A program made the position numbers and the translations under genes. Below, in pieces: positions 49,867 to 59,258 of a stretch of 64,000 nt of DNA. Positions within the stretch are counted from its first letter, which is position 1, and each line of letters opens with the position of its first letter. The stretch is from Anaerolineae bacterium (GTDB lineage: Bacteria; Chloroflexota; Anaerolineae; Anaerolineales; Villigracilaceae). The notes under the pieces are model-generated. The model was not told the DNA's origin and made no database searches. It saw only the letters and a program-made list of their open reading frames with translations. The stretch lies in the NCBI GenBank assembly GCA_018645405.1, contig JABGOQ010000166.1:1-64000 (forward strand). Direction: 5' to 3'.

Positions 49867-51681
49867 TTAGACGAATTTCTCTCGGATAACAGAGGAAATA
49901 TAATCCATTGAGGCAACAACTACGGCGATGGCGAGCATTTGCGCGCTGGCGGCACGATAGTCGAGGAGGTTGATATTTTGGCTGAGAAGGAAGCCGATAC
50001 CACCGCCACCGACAAAGCCGATGATGGTGGACATACGCACGTTGATATCCCAGCGGTACATGGTGAATGAGATATAGGGCGGGATAATTTGCGGCACAAC
50101 GGCGTAGACAATGGTCTGTAATTGATTTGCACCAGTTGCCTGTACAGCTTCGATAGGACCAGCCGAGATGCTCTCGACTTGCTCTGAGTAAAGTTTAGCA
50201 AGCGCGGCAACTGTGTGCAATGCTAAAGCCAGAGAGCCTGCGAATGGACCGATCCCGACCCAGATCACGGCGATGATTGCCATCACGAGCGGTTCAACAG
50301 AGCGTGTCCCGTTAAGGAAGGTGCGGGTGATGGTGTAGATGATTAATCCCGTTGGGAGAGGGTTCTTAGCAGTTGTCGTGATAGCTAAGATGAGCCCTAA
50401 CCCTGCGCCAACTGCGGCTGGAATATAGAGGGTCCTGACGGGATTGCCAATTTGATAGAACCACTCTACGCCTGCACCAAACAACGCGAAAATGGCTGCG
50501 CCTGCAAGTAAAGCGAGAATGATATTAATCAACTTGACTTGAGCTGCTGGCATATTATCGCTGATACGCTGGCCGATTTTGCTGAGCATACTCCCTACAA
50601 ATGCACCAATGAAGATCGCGATGATAGCAGGCGTTAGCATGACAATAATTTCGCCAAGCTGGAAGACAAAATTAGCCAGGAAGCCAAATATGCCCAGTGG
50701 CTCTATCATTGCTGCACCAATAGCTCGGAAAGAAGCACCAAAAAGGATTAAGAAGGAGATTCCAGAAATGGCGATTCCCAATGTCGTGAAGATTTCTTTT
50801 CCACTATTGGTGCTTTCTACAGCTTTAGCAGATATACTTCCACGCAAAAGAGCATATAGCAAGCCAAAGCTGAGAGCGGCCCCAATAAAAGTGAATAATA
50901 AATTCTCGTAGACGGGGTCAAATAATCTCATCAACCATTTCGTTATTTGTGAACCAAACCACATCCCAATGAGCCAACCAATGATCGAAAATGCGACGCT
51001 GGTCAACGGGCTGGTATTTTCTACCATCAAGTTACGCGCGGCGATAAAACTGGTCGGGATCGCGATCAATGTACCTATAGTGGTAGCAAGCAAGGCGATG
51101 AAAATGGTCTCGATGATTTTTTCCCAAGTAGCAATTGCGTTATCCGACCACATTGGTGAACCAACGTTAGTGCGAACTGTAGCGCGGATGGCTTGAGCTT
51201 CGGCAACGGGTTGTCTATTGGGTACCTCGATCTCGTTGATGAAGTAACCGTCTGCGTCTGCTTGGAAATTATCCAATTGCTTTTTAACGGAACTGATGGT
51301 GATAAAGTTGAGCGGTCCCTGTGAATAAGCAGGCATGTTGAAACCTTCAATTATTATCAACTCATCAGCCTCGCCACAAATTGCGCTGGCGGTGAGATAG
51401 GGGGCATCAGTTGCTGCTTCTGGCATGGCTGGTGTTTCGCCATCAGGGCAAGGCAGATAGAAGGGAATTTCAACATTTAATTCGTTGGTTTCATATTCGA
51501 CCAAATCGGGGTGTGCTAAGGCACGCAAAACACGTGTTAGGGAAGTTTGGCGTATTTCATCACGGGTGGTTCCAAAGTCGACATCGGTGACCTGGAATGC
51601 GTAAGCAAAAATGATTAACCCGAGAGCAACGGCAAGACCAACACTGATTGATTTCTTAAGTGATTTTTTGTTATTATTCAT
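49867..51681 (-). CDS. phnE: phosphonate-type ABC permease with large insertions
   Basis: 604 residues, where PhnE is usually about 260-280. After a first membrane helix (12-30) comes a soluble, probably extracytoplasmic domain (about 31-180). The PhnE core then starts, ETIFIALLATTIGTLIAIPTSFIAARNL (191-218), but is interrupted by about 225 residues with some six to seven further hydrophobic segments. The core resumes at TRTFLNGTRSVEPLVMAIIAV (452-472), with LAKLYSEQVESI, the EAVQATGAN coupling motif and FVGGGGIGF. It forms the channel for PhnD-bound substrate. The gene starts 7 bases after phnC. Confidence 0.9.
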   Translation of the reverse strand: MNNNKKSLKKSISVGLAVALGLIIFAYAFQVTDVDFGTTRDEIRQTSLTRVLRALAHPDLVEYETNELNVEIPFYLPCPDGETPAMPEAATDAPYLTASAICGEADELIIIEGFNMPAYSQGPLNFITISSVKKQLDNFQADADGYFINEIEVPNRQPVAEAQAIRATVRTNVGSPMWSDNAIATWEKIIETIFIALLATTIGTLIAIPTSFIAARNLMVENTSPLTSVAFSIIGWLIGMWFGSQITKWLMRLFDPVYENLLFTFIGAALSFGLLYALLRGSISAKAVESTNSGKEIFTTLGIAISGISFLILFGASFRAIGAAMIEPLGIFGFLANFVFQLGEIIVMLTPAIIAIFIGAFVGSMLSKIGQRISDNMPAAQVKLINIILALLAGAAIFALFGAGVEWFYQIGNPVRTLYIPAAVGAGLGLILAITTTAKNPLPTGLIIYTITRTFLNGTRSVEPLVMAIIAVIWVGIGPFAGSLALALHTVAALAKLYSEQVESISAGPIEAVQATGANQLQTIVYAVVPQIIPPYISFTMYRWDINVRMSTIIGFVGGGGIGFLLSQNINLLDYRAASAQMLAIAVVVASMDYISSVIREKFV

Positions 51682-51688
51682 TTTTTAC

Positions 51689-52441
51689 CTACCCGACCCG
51701 TTCGGCCTCTTTGCCATAGATTTCGCGGAATTTTTCATCGTCAATTTCAGCCGGAGGACCGTCGAACATTAATTTACCATCGTTGAGAGCGATGGCACGA
51801 TCAGCGTACTTATGCACCAAGTCAAGAAAGTGGAGACTACATAAAATCGTTACGCCTTGTTCCTTATTGATTTTTTCAAGATGCTGCATGATGGAATGAG
51901 CCAAGACGGGGTCAAGGCTGGCAACGGGCTCATCTGCTAGAATAATGGCTGGATTCTGCATCATTGCACGAGCGATACCGACGCGCTGTTGCTGGCCTCC
52001 GCTTAATTCATCAGCGCGCTGATGCGCTTTCTCGGCGATACCTACTCGTTCCAATTCCTTGTGGGCGTTGTCAATATCGCTTTGGGGAAATTTGTTGAAG
52101 AAGCTCATCGCGGGGTTCACGTATCCCAAGCGCCCAGAGAGGACATTGGTCAGCACCGAGGAGCGATTCACGAGGTTGAAGTGTTGGAAAACCATGCCAA
52201 TCTTACGGCGGATGGTGAGTAACTCATCGTCGGAGGCTTTTGTGACGTTGATGTCGTTCCAGATAATATCCCCTGCTGTTGGTTCAATCAGACGATTGAT
52301 ACAGCGTAGCAAGGTAGATTTTCCTGAGCCGCTTAGCCCGATGACCGCAAGAAATTCACCTTGTGGAATGTTGAAACTCACATCATCCAGAGCTAAGGGA
52401 CCACCCTCATATTTCTTTGAAAGATTTTTGATTTCTAGCAT
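51689..52441 (-). CDS. phnC: phosphonate-type ABC transporter ATP-binding protein
   Basis: 250 residues. Walker [16 protein letters not shown], signature [17 protein letters not shown], Walker [12 protein letters not shown] and the switch His in [32 protein letters not shown] is typical for PhnC. It powers the PhnE permease. A strong hairpin lies between it and phnD. Confidence 0.95.
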   Translation of the reverse strand: MLEIKNLSKKYEGGPLALDDVSFNIPQGEFLAVIGLSGSGKSTLLRCINRLIEPTAGDIIWNDINVTKASDDELLTIRRKIGMVFQHFNLVNRSSVLTNVLSGRLGYVNPAMSFFNKFPQSDIDNAHKELERVGIAEKAHQRADELSGGQQQRVGIARAMMQNPAIILADEPVASLDPVLAHSIMQHLEKINKEQGVTILCSLHFLDLVHKYADRAIALNDGKLMFDGPPAEIDDEKFREIYGKEAERVG

Positions 52442-52470
52442 AGGTTTATTCCGTTTGTGATTTTAGTGTC

Positions 52471-52508
52471 TAAAAATACAGCCCCAGACTATTTTGTCTG
52501 GGGCTGTA
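52471..52508 (-). terminator. hairpin terminator between phnD and phnC
   Basis: A perfect 13-bp stem TACAGCCCCAGAC / GTCTGGGGCTGTA (52477-52489/52496-52508) followed on the minus strand by TTTTTA. It lies inside the operon, so some transcripts should end after phnD. Confidence 0.85.
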
Positions 52509-52528
52509 AAGGTGTTCAGATTTGGAGA

Positions 52529-53629
52529 TTACTCGCCAAGGTTCTCGAGAGTGATGCCCTGAGCTTCCATAAGCAATCGAACGCCATCAAAGTTTTCGTC
52601 AAAGATGGGACCAACAGCGGTCCAGTCGTAGAAGCTCTCATTACAAAGAGTTTCTGCACAAGCGTCGGAGGCAACATAAGCTGTTACTGCTTCGATGATA
52701 ACAGTTTGCAAGTCTGCGTCGAAATCAGGTGAGAAGGACATGGTGTCATTGGGAATCTCGCCTGAGAGGGTCAGGATGCGGACTTTCTGGACAACGTCAG
52801 GAGCCTCTTCGCGGATGGCAGCGCGAGCATCAAGCACGCGATATTCACCACAGTAGAGTTTGTCGTCTTCATTTACAGCACAGTCAGGAATGAACTCATC
52901 AGGAATATCAGGAGCGTCGCCCATTGCCCAATTGCCTTCGGGGAGAAGGGGAGCACTGAAATAAGCAGTTGCAACATCAGCTTCGCCATTGTAGACGGCT
53001 TTCACAGCTTGTGGGTGACCACCAGCTTCAACGGTGTTGCCAACGGTGATGCCGAGGTCAGCAAACATAGCAGAGGGATACAAGAAGCCTGAAGTGGAGC
53101 CAGCATCAGGATATGCCCAAGTGGCGCCTTCGAGGTCTTCAAGGGTTTGGAAATCACTGTCACGAGCAACAAGGAACTCTGCCCAATAAACATTCCAGCC
53201 ATAGCGTTCAGAAGCTAAAGCAGGTTGTACACCGCAGAGTTGGTTAGCAAGTGCGTAACCCATAGCTGGGATGAAACCAATGGTGTCTTCGGGGGAAGCG
53301 CACATTGCTTCAATTGTCGCGGCGTAAGAAGTGGGGACGCTGGCTTCAAAGTAAAGGCCAGTGGCTTCATTCAACGCGGTTTCAATCAAGTCGCCACCAG
53401 CGATCATGAAATCAACATCAACGGAAGGAACGAAAAGAACCTGAATTGGGTGTTCTTCTGAGCCGATTGCAGGGGGGGCTTCTGTGGGTTCAGGTGGTGG
53501 TGGTTCTTCTGTTGGAGGGGGAGCTTCTGGTTCGGGAGCAGGTTCAGGGGTTGCTGCGGGGGTGCAAGCAGCCAACACCAATGCACCTACAACCAAGAGG
53601 GCAAAGAGTACGTATGAAACTTTCTTCAT
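52529..53629 (-). CDS. phnD: phosphate/phosphonate-binding lipoprotein
   Basis: 366 residues. Signal peptide with lipobox VLAACTPA, a Pro/Glu linker (about 25-55), then a PhnD-type binding domain: HPIQVLFVPSVDVDF, WAYPDAGSTSGFLYPSAMF (the SGxxxP ligand loop) and GEADVATAYFSAP. It should bind a phosphonate, phosphite or a related oxyanion outside the membrane. No C-P lyase genes are in the window, so the substrate class is open. Confidence 0.92.
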   Translation of the reverse strand: MKKVSYVLFALLVVGALVLAACTPAATPEPAPEPEAPPPTEEPPPPEPTEAPPAIGSEEHPIQVLFVPSVDVDFMIAGGDLIETALNEATGLYFEASVPTSYAATIEAMCASPEDTIGFIPAMGYALANQLCGVQPALASERYGWNVYWAEFLVARDSDFQTLEDLEGATWAYPDAGSTSGFLYPSAMFADLGITVGNTVEAGGHPQAVKAVYNGEADVATAYFSAPLLPEGNWAMGDAPDIPDEFIPDCAVNEDDKLYCGEYRVLDARAAIREEAPDVVQKVRILTLSGEIPNDTMSFSPDFDADLQTVIIEAVTAYVASDACAETLCNESFYDWTAVGPIFDENFDGVRLLMEAQGITLENLGE

Positions 53630-53838
53630 TTTTTTCTCCTTTTAAGAAAAGTGAGTTAACGGTTGACTTTTCAACCTTTCAATTTTGATAATAACCTGAA
53701 ATAATAGAGAAATCAAGTGACATCTGTTTAGGAAATGCTATAATCCATCTTATATGATACTTATATGGTTGAAGTACACTAAAATTAAGTATACGATCTT
53801 ATATAACCTGTTGTTTTCCATAACCTAAGGACAAAAAA

Positions 53839-54501
53839 ATGAAAAAAAATCTGGTTCCAATCCTTCTTCTTCTCATCGTTGCCATAGGCGCGTATTTTGT
53901 TGTCCAATCAGTGCAAGAGGGCGCAGCACAAGCTCAACAAGCATTGCAGCCAATCACCCAAGCCAATAGCGCAATGCAAACACAAGTTGCAGATTTGCTC
54001 CATCCCACGCCTACCATTATTCCCGACCCTGTCACGATCATTCACGATGTGCGCTCTCTGGCACGGCTGGAGACCATCCAATATTCTGTAGAAAAAGTTA
54101 TCACCGCAGAAATTGGTCAGGGGACATTTGATTTTCTTTTTGGTGACCGTCTACTTTTTGTTGCGCATGGAATTGTGATTGCAGGGATTGATATGGAAAA
54201 GCTTGCTCCCGAAAATATGCAACTAGAAAACGGCGCGCTCTATGTTACCCTTCCCCCCGCCGAAGTCTTTATTGCCACGCTTGATAATGAGAAATCCTAT
54301 GTATATGACCGTGACACGGGCGCACTCACGCACGGTGATACAAATCTTGAAACCACAGCTCGCCAGGCAGCTGAGCAGGAAATTTACAAAGCAGCTATGG
54401 AAGATGGTATTTTAGATATTGCTCAACAAAATGCCGAAAATTATTTGGAGAAATTTTTTGATGCCCTAGGCTACGACAACGTAATTTTTCTTGCCCCATA
54501 A
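53839..54501 (+). CDS. DUF4230 family membrane-anchored protein
   Basis: 220 residues. An N-terminal membrane helix (about 5-21), a short helical linker, a Thr-Pro motif and a DUF4230 domain (about 70-215): DVRSLARLETIQYSVEKVI, DRLLFVAHGIVIAGIDMEKL, LYVTLPPAEVF and ARQAAEQEIYKAAMEDGILD. The family is common in bacteria and has no known function. AAGGAC precedes ATG 53839. Confidence 0.85.
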   Translation: MKKNLVPILLLLIVAIGAYFVVQSVQEGAAQAQQALQPITQANSAMQTQVADLLHPTPTIIPDPVTIIHDVRSLARLETIQYSVEKVITAEIGQGTFDFLFGDRLLFVAHGIVIAGIDMEKLAPENMQLENGALYVTLPPAEVFIATLDNEKSYVYDRDTGALTHGDTNLETTARQAAEQEIYKAAMEDGILDIAQQNAENYLEKFFDALGYDNVIFLAP

Positions 54502-54504
54502 ACC

Positions 54505-54540
54505 AAACTAGAAAAGTCTCTAAGACTTTTCTAGTTTTTA
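54505..54540. terminator. bidirectional intrinsic terminator
   Basis: A 15-bp stem AAACTAGAAAAGTCT / AGACTTTTCTAGTTT (54505-54519/54523-54537) between the convergent DUF4230 and lipoate ligase genes. Confidence 0.9.
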
Positions 54541-55353
54541 AATACGCTCAGTCCAATCTGGATGAGCGTATTTTTGTTGGATTAATTCACTTGCTCGGCT
54601 TCGTTCAGATTCTGACAGATCTTTGGGCATCAGCCTGATCCCCAACACCGATTCAAACGCGCGTGAGAAAGACTTGCTTGCCGCATCCCAAGCAATTTCT
54701 CGTCCCAAAGCAGATTCCAGGGTGGAGGCGCGTGCCAATAATTTTTCGGTGGCAATTTGACGAGATGCATCATCTGGGAAAGATAATGCATCGGTAACGC
54801 GCGCCAAATTCCCCGTCAAAGGAAGGGAACCGTGTTGAAGCACGCCGCCTTTTTGCCGCGCTTGTGCGCTCCCGATCAACTTTTTCCCATTTACAGTGAT
54901 CTCATAAGCCGATGGTGTTTCAAAGCAGACAGGATTCGTGCGAGTGCTTTGTTCCGCTTTTTCTTTATTCATTGCAACATCAGCTCCCAGAGATTTGAGT
55001 GCGGCGAGTAAGCCTTGTGCAAGATGACGGTAGCTATCCAGGATAGAGCCGTTGACATGAAGATTATCATTTGGTGCAATAATTGAATATGTTAGTTCAT
55101 CTGTATGCAAAATAGCCCGCCCGCCCGTCATGCGACGGACAACATCCCAGCCATTTGTTTTGAGGGCGTTCTTGTTCACATCAGAGAAAGGTTGAGAACG
55201 TCCCAGAGAAAGACAGGGAGGTTCCCAGCTATATAAGCGCAGGGTTGGGATGGCATCATCGCGTGCAACATGCTCAAGGATAGATTCGTCCACAGCCATA
55301 TTCCATGCGCCGGAAGCTAGAGGAGAGATGTATAAACGCCAGGCTTCTTTCAT
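54538..55353 (-). CDS. lipoate-protein ligase / lipoyl(octanoyl) transferase family protein
   Basis: 271 residues of the biotin/lipoate A/B protein ligase fold. GAWNMAVDESIL, PCLSLGRSQPFSDVN, VVRRMTGGRAILHTDELTYSII and GKKLIGSAQARQKGGVLQHGSLPL hold the ligand-binding motifs and the conserved Lys. It could be LplA, LipM or LipL type; these cannot be separated here. It starts 4 bases after the DHDPS family gene. Confidence 0.85.
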   Translation of the reverse strand: MKEAWRLYISPLASGAWNMAVDESILEHVARDDAIPTLRLYSWEPPCLSLGRSQPFSDVNKNALKTNGWDVVRRMTGGRAILHTDELTYSIIAPNDNLHVNGSILDSYRHLAQGLLAALKSLGADVAMNKEKAEQSTRTNPVCFETPSAYEITVNGKKLIGSAQARQKGGVLQHGSLPLTGNLARVTDALSFPDDASRQIATEKLLARASTLESALGREIAWDAASKSFSRAFESVLGIRLMPKDLSESERSRASELIQQKYAHPDWTERI

Positions 55354-55357
55354 CTTA

Positions 55358-56272
55358 TTATTCTTTCAACAGAGGGGTGAGTTCAGCGACTGCCGCATCT
55401 ACAAGAGCAGAAGGTGTTGGGAGCAGAGGCGGGCGTAAATCCCATTTAGGGAAGTTGTGCAGGCGTGCGGCAAGGGCTTTTAGAATGGAGGGGAAAGGCA
55501 TATATTTCTCTAGTATCTCACGAATGATGGTGATTTTCTCTTGAATAACTGTGCCATCTTGATCGGCAATGAGTGTATCCCATAGCAGGCGTAGCTCGGG
55601 TGAGATCAAGTTTGCCGGCGCAGTGATGCAGCCTTGTGCGTGATTTTTCATTGCATGTGAGAGATATGAATCAGTTCCTGTCAGAACGAGCAGATCGTTT
55701 CCAAAACGTGCGCCGAGGGCTTCGGCGTGAGCAAGATCATGCGATGAATCTTTGATTCCTGCAAATTTGATAGGATGAGCATCTTTTAGATGCGCGAGCA
55801 AATCAAGTGAGAGCGGCACGCCAGAAACGCCAGGAATATGGTATCCAATTAAATATTTGCCATCTGGCACAGAGTGTCGAATGAGAAGGTCGTACCATTG
55901 GAAAAGCCCCTCTTCGCTGGCATTGCGAAAGTAGAAGGGAGGCAATACGACCACCCCCTCGAAATCTGCGGCGAAGGCGGCTTTGTTGAGTTCAATACTT
56001 TCTTGCAGGCTGGGAGTCCCCGTCCCGGCGAGGAGACGAAAATGGGGGTATTCTTGGCGAGTTGCACCAGCGGCTTTGAATAAGGCGATGCGCTCAGCTG
56101 GAGAGAAAGATGTTCCCTCTCCAGTTGTGCCAAGAAGTAGTGCTCCGTGACAATTTCTTTTTGCCAGAAAGCGTAAATAAATGGAAGCAAGCTCAAGGTC
56201 AGGGGCGTATTGGTCGCCCTTAATTGGGGTGATAGATGCGGCGTAAACGCCAGCTAGGGGGTGAAGTGTCAT
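55358..56272 (-). CDS. dihydrodipicolinate synthase family aldolase
   Basis: 304 residues, TIM barrel of the DapA/NAL family. LLGTTGEGTSFSPAER is the keto-acid binding loop, YLIGYHIPGVSGVPLS contains the catalytic Tyr, and FAGIKDSSHD the Schiff-base Lys. The substrate may not be aspartate semialdehyde: no other lysine gene is nearby and the tail differs from DapA. Related aldolases act on 2-keto-3-deoxy sugars or N-acetylneuraminate. Confidence 0.85.
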   Translation of the reverse strand: MTLHPLAGVYAASITPIKGDQYAPDLELASIYLRFLAKRNCHGALLLGTTGEGTSFSPAERIALFKAAGATRQEYPHFRLLAGTGTPSLQESIELNKAAFAADFEGVVVLPPFYFRNASEEGLFQWYDLLIRHSVPDGKYLIGYHIPGVSGVPLSLDLLAHLKDAHPIKFAGIKDSSHDLAHAEALGARFGNDLLVLTGTDSYLSHAMKNHAQGCITAPANLISPELRLLWDTLIADQDGTVIQEKITIIREILEKYMPFPSILKALAARLHNFPKWDLRPPLLPTPSALVDAAVAELTPLLKE

Positions 56273-56427
56273 ATTTTAAAAATCCTTTTTTTGAATTTTG
56301 CATTAAAACAGACAAAACTGCAAGGGTCATCCTTTTTGGGGAGTTGCAAATCCAGTCAGGGCACACTATAATCAGAAAATTATTATGCGCCTAAGAGATT
56401 ATCTGGCATTTAAATAAGTGAGGAAAC

Positions 56428-58326
56428 CTGGATACTCGAAAAGTTACACGTTCTATCGCTGGTTCTGCAGACGAAAACGATGCTCGACCTGCACACCAGC
56501 AATTACAGCCGGGTGTTACGCTTTCTGAACGTTATCTGATTCAGGAAATTATTGGCATTGGTGGGATGGGGTCTGTTTATCGCGCCCGTGATTTGCATTT
56601 CCCAAATGTAGTTAAACTTGTTGCCGTTAAGGAAATGGTTAATCTTGCTCCTGATCCGCAATTACGGAAGACGGTTGTTGAAAATTTTGAGCGTGAAGCG
56701 AATATTTTGGCAACACTCACTCATCCTTCTATCCCTAGTATTTTTGATTATTTTTCTGGTGAAGATCGTTCTTATTTGGTATTGGAATATATTAATGGTA
56801 AGGATCTTGAAGCTGTAATTAGAGACACAGAGGGTTTTCTTTCTCCTGCGCAAGTGATTGCTTGGGGAATTGAGTTATGTGATGTTGTGAGCTTTTTGCA
56901 TAATCATAAGCCTGATAAGATTATCTTTAGAGATATGAAACCATCTAATGTGATGATTGATAATCGTGGGCATGTAATGTTGGTTGATTTTGGGATTGCG
57001 AAGCAATTTCAAACAGGACAAAAGGGAACCATGATTGGCACAGAGGGGTATTCTCCACCTGAGCAATATCGTGGTGAGGCAACTCATCTTGCTGATATTT
57101 ATGCATTAGGAGCTACTCTTCATCATTTGCTCACAAAAAGAGACCCGCGTTTAGAGCCGCCCTTTTCCTTTGATGAGCGTCCAATTACTGGTATCAACCA
57201 GGATATTTCATCTGAAGTTGAAGCAGTGGTTTCAAGAGCTCTTGAATACGAGCCTAAAGATCGTTTTCCAACTATTGATGATATGAAAGAGGCTTTGATG
57301 GCAGCCGCTCGCCAAACTGGGTTGCTCTCAAGAATGCCTTCTAGTGCTGCGCCGACCATCCAGACAGATGGGATCAAACCTCTCTGGAAATTTAAATGCG
57401 AAGATGAAATTCGTGGTACACCAGCTCTTTTTGACAATACGGTTTTTATTGGTTGTTACGATAATAACCTTTATGCGATTAATGCTGCCGATGGTGAATT
57501 TAAGTGGAAATACCCCACAGATGGGGGGGTTGTCTCTAGGCCCGCGATTGCAGATGGAAATGTTTTTTTTGGATCAGAAGATCAACGTTTGCATGTGATT
57601 AGCGCGCGCGCAGGCACAATCGCTTGGTCGCATTACGCTGAGGGCCCCGTTCGTTCTTCACCGCGTATTGCTGAAGGTCATGTTTTTATCGGCTCAGATG
57701 ATGGATGCCTTCATGCTGTCAACAGTACGACAGGTCGTTCAGTCTGGACCTTTTCCGCTGCCGCGCCTATTCGTTCAACGCCTTTTGTGGCGCATGATTT
57801 TATCTATGTTGGCTCTGAAAATGGAGAATTTTATTGCGTGGATTTCAAAGGGTCTGTCAAATGGCAATTTAGAGCCAAACGTGGTATCACATCTTCGCCA
57901 TTGGTTACAGAGCACGCTGTTTATTTCTCTTCACTGGACGGACATTTATACTCATTGGATCCAAAAAGCGGTTGGGTGCTCTGGAAATTCCGCCTAGGGA
58001 AAGGGTCTATCTCATCACCAGTTATCTTGGATGATCTAATCTTTACTGGCGCAGCAGATGGATATATCTATGCAATTGATTTGAAAACGTCCAAAGAAGC
58101 TTGGCGTTTTCGTACAGAGCATCAAGTTACTGGATCGCCCATTATCTACAGAGACGCATTATATTGTGCTTCTTTTGATAGTCACCTATATTGTTTGGAT
58201 GCCAAAACTGGTCAGTTGCGTTGGAAATTTGCAACCGAAGGACCAATTACAGGGTCTCCATTGGTCTATGATGATATTGTCTACATTGGATCTACAGATC
58301 ATCAAATTTATGCACTTCTAGCCTAA
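56428..58326 (+). CDS. Ser/Thr protein kinase with C-terminal PQQ-type beta-propeller
   Basis: About 632 residues. The kinase frame is open up to a TGA at 56419; the G-loop IIGIGGMGSVY (residues 41-51) would be cut by the first ATG (56566). The only start-like codon upstream is CTG 56428, with AGGA shortly before, so a CTG start is likely. Lys68 (VAVKEM), FRDMKPSN (HRD as FRD, Asp169) and DFG (187-189) indicate an active kinase. From about 345 on, eight repeats of the type IxSSPxxxxxxVYxGSxDxxLYAxD form a PQQ/BamB-like propeller. There is no membrane segment, so all of it seems cytosolic. It heads the phosphatase/VWA/FHA cluster. Confidence 0.9.
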   Translation: MDTRKVTRSIAGSADENDARPAHQQLQPGVTLSERYLIQEIIGIGGMGSVYRARDLHFPNVVKLVAVKEMVNLAPDPQLRKTVVENFEREANILATLTHPSIPSIFDYFSGEDRSYLVLEYINGKDLEAVIRDTEGFLSPAQVIAWGIELCDVVSFLHNHKPDKIIFRDMKPSNVMIDNRGHVMLVDFGIAKQFQTGQKGTMIGTEGYSPPEQYRGEATHLADIYALGATLHHLLTKRDPRLEPPFSFDERPITGINQDISSEVEAVVSRALEYEPKDRFPTIDDMKEALMAAARQTGLLSRMPSSAAPTIQTDGIKPLWKFKCEDEIRGTPALFDNTVFIGCYDNNLYAINAADGEFKWKYPTDGGVVSRPAIADGNVFFGSEDQRLHVISARAGTIAWSHYAEGPVRSSPRIAEGHVFIGSDDGCLHAVNSTTGRSVWTFSAAAPIRSTPFVAHDFIYVGSENGEFYCVDFKGSVKWQFRAKRGITSSPLVTEHAVYFSSLDGHLYSLDPKSGWVLWKFRLGKGSISSPVILDDLIFTGAADGYIYAIDLKTSKEAWRFRTEHQVTGSPIIYRDALYCASFDSHLYCLDAKTGQLRWKFATEGPITGSPLVYDDIVYIGSTDHQIYALLA

Positions 58327-58341
58327 GAAGAGGAGCTTTTT

Positions 58342-59247
58342 GTGTTCGATTTTTTAAAAAAACTATTTTCAAAAGAACCTGAGGATACCCTCCTTGCGGA
58401 TGCACCTGAGACAATTCCTCTTTCACCAGAACAGGTGGAAGATATTGTGGCAAATCAGGCGATGCAATATGAATTACAGCATTTAGTGGCTGCAAGCGGG
58501 CAATCTGTTGGAAAACAGCGTGAGCTTAACGAAGATAGCCTCATGTCTATTTCGACTACCATAGCAGGAAATGCAGGGAATACCCCCTTTGGATTGTATA
58601 TCGTTGCTGACGGCATGGGAGGTCACCAATATGGGGAAATTGCCAGTAATACTGCAATACGGACGTTTGGTGGGCATATCATGCGGAAGTTCCACCCTTA
58701 CCTTTTTACCTTACCCACAGTACCTCTGGACGAATCGCTCCAGGATTTGATGCTTGAGGGCGTTTCCCAAGCGCAGGAGGCCATTCAACGTGATGCCCCC
58801 GGTAGCGGCACCACGCTTACAGCAGCACTTGTTTTAGGGGAACAGGTTTCCATTGCGCATGTTGGTGATAGTCGTGCCTATGCTGTATATCCAGACGGGC
58901 GTTTTGATTTGATTACCCGTGACCATTCCCTTGTCGGTCGCCTTGAAGAATTGGGGCAAATCACTGCAGAAGAAGCAGAAACTCATCCCCAAAAAAATGT
59001 TTTATACCGCGCTTTGGGGCAAGGTGAAATTCTTGAACCAGATATTTTTACTGTTTCCTTCCCGAAAAAAGGAACCTTGCTGATTTGTAGCGATGGTCTT
59101 TGGGGTGTTTTGAGCAAAGAAACAATGCATCAAGCTATAAGCGATGCGGATACGCTGGAGCGCGCTTGTCAAAACCTTGTCAATGCCGCGAATGCAGCGG
59201 GCGGCCCAGATAATATTACTGTTATCCTTGCGAAAATGATTGGATAG
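58342..59247 (+). CDS. PP2C family Ser/Thr phosphatase
   Basis: 301 residues from GTG 58342, after AGAGGAG. A 55-residue N-terminal extension precedes the PP2C domain: GKQRELNEDSLM, VADGMGGHQYGE, HVGDSRAYAV, TRDHSLVGRL, CSDGLWGVLS and GPDNITVIL. All metal-binding Asp residues are there. It should remove phosphate groups set by the kinase 15 bases upstream. Confidence 0.93.
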   Translation: MFDFLKKLFSKEPEDTLLADAPETIPLSPEQVEDIVANQAMQYELQHLVAASGQSVGKQRELNEDSLMSISTTIAGNAGNTPFGLYIVADGMGGHQYGEIASNTAIRTFGGHIMRKFHPYLFTLPTVPLDESLQDLMLEGVSQAQEAIQRDAPGSGTTLTAALVLGEQVSIAHVGDSRAYAVYPDGRFDLITRDHSLVGRLEELGQITAEEAETHPQKNVLYRALGQGEILEPDIFTVSFPKKGTLLICSDGLWGVLSKETMHQAISDADTLERACQNLVNAANAAGGPDNITVILAKMIG

Positions 59248-59258
59248 AAGAGGCAATT

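Noticed and set aside
49683-49919. 78-residue frame on the minus strand after phnE
   Set aside because: It runs through the strong terminator and into phnE in another frame, has no ribosome site and no recognisable motif.
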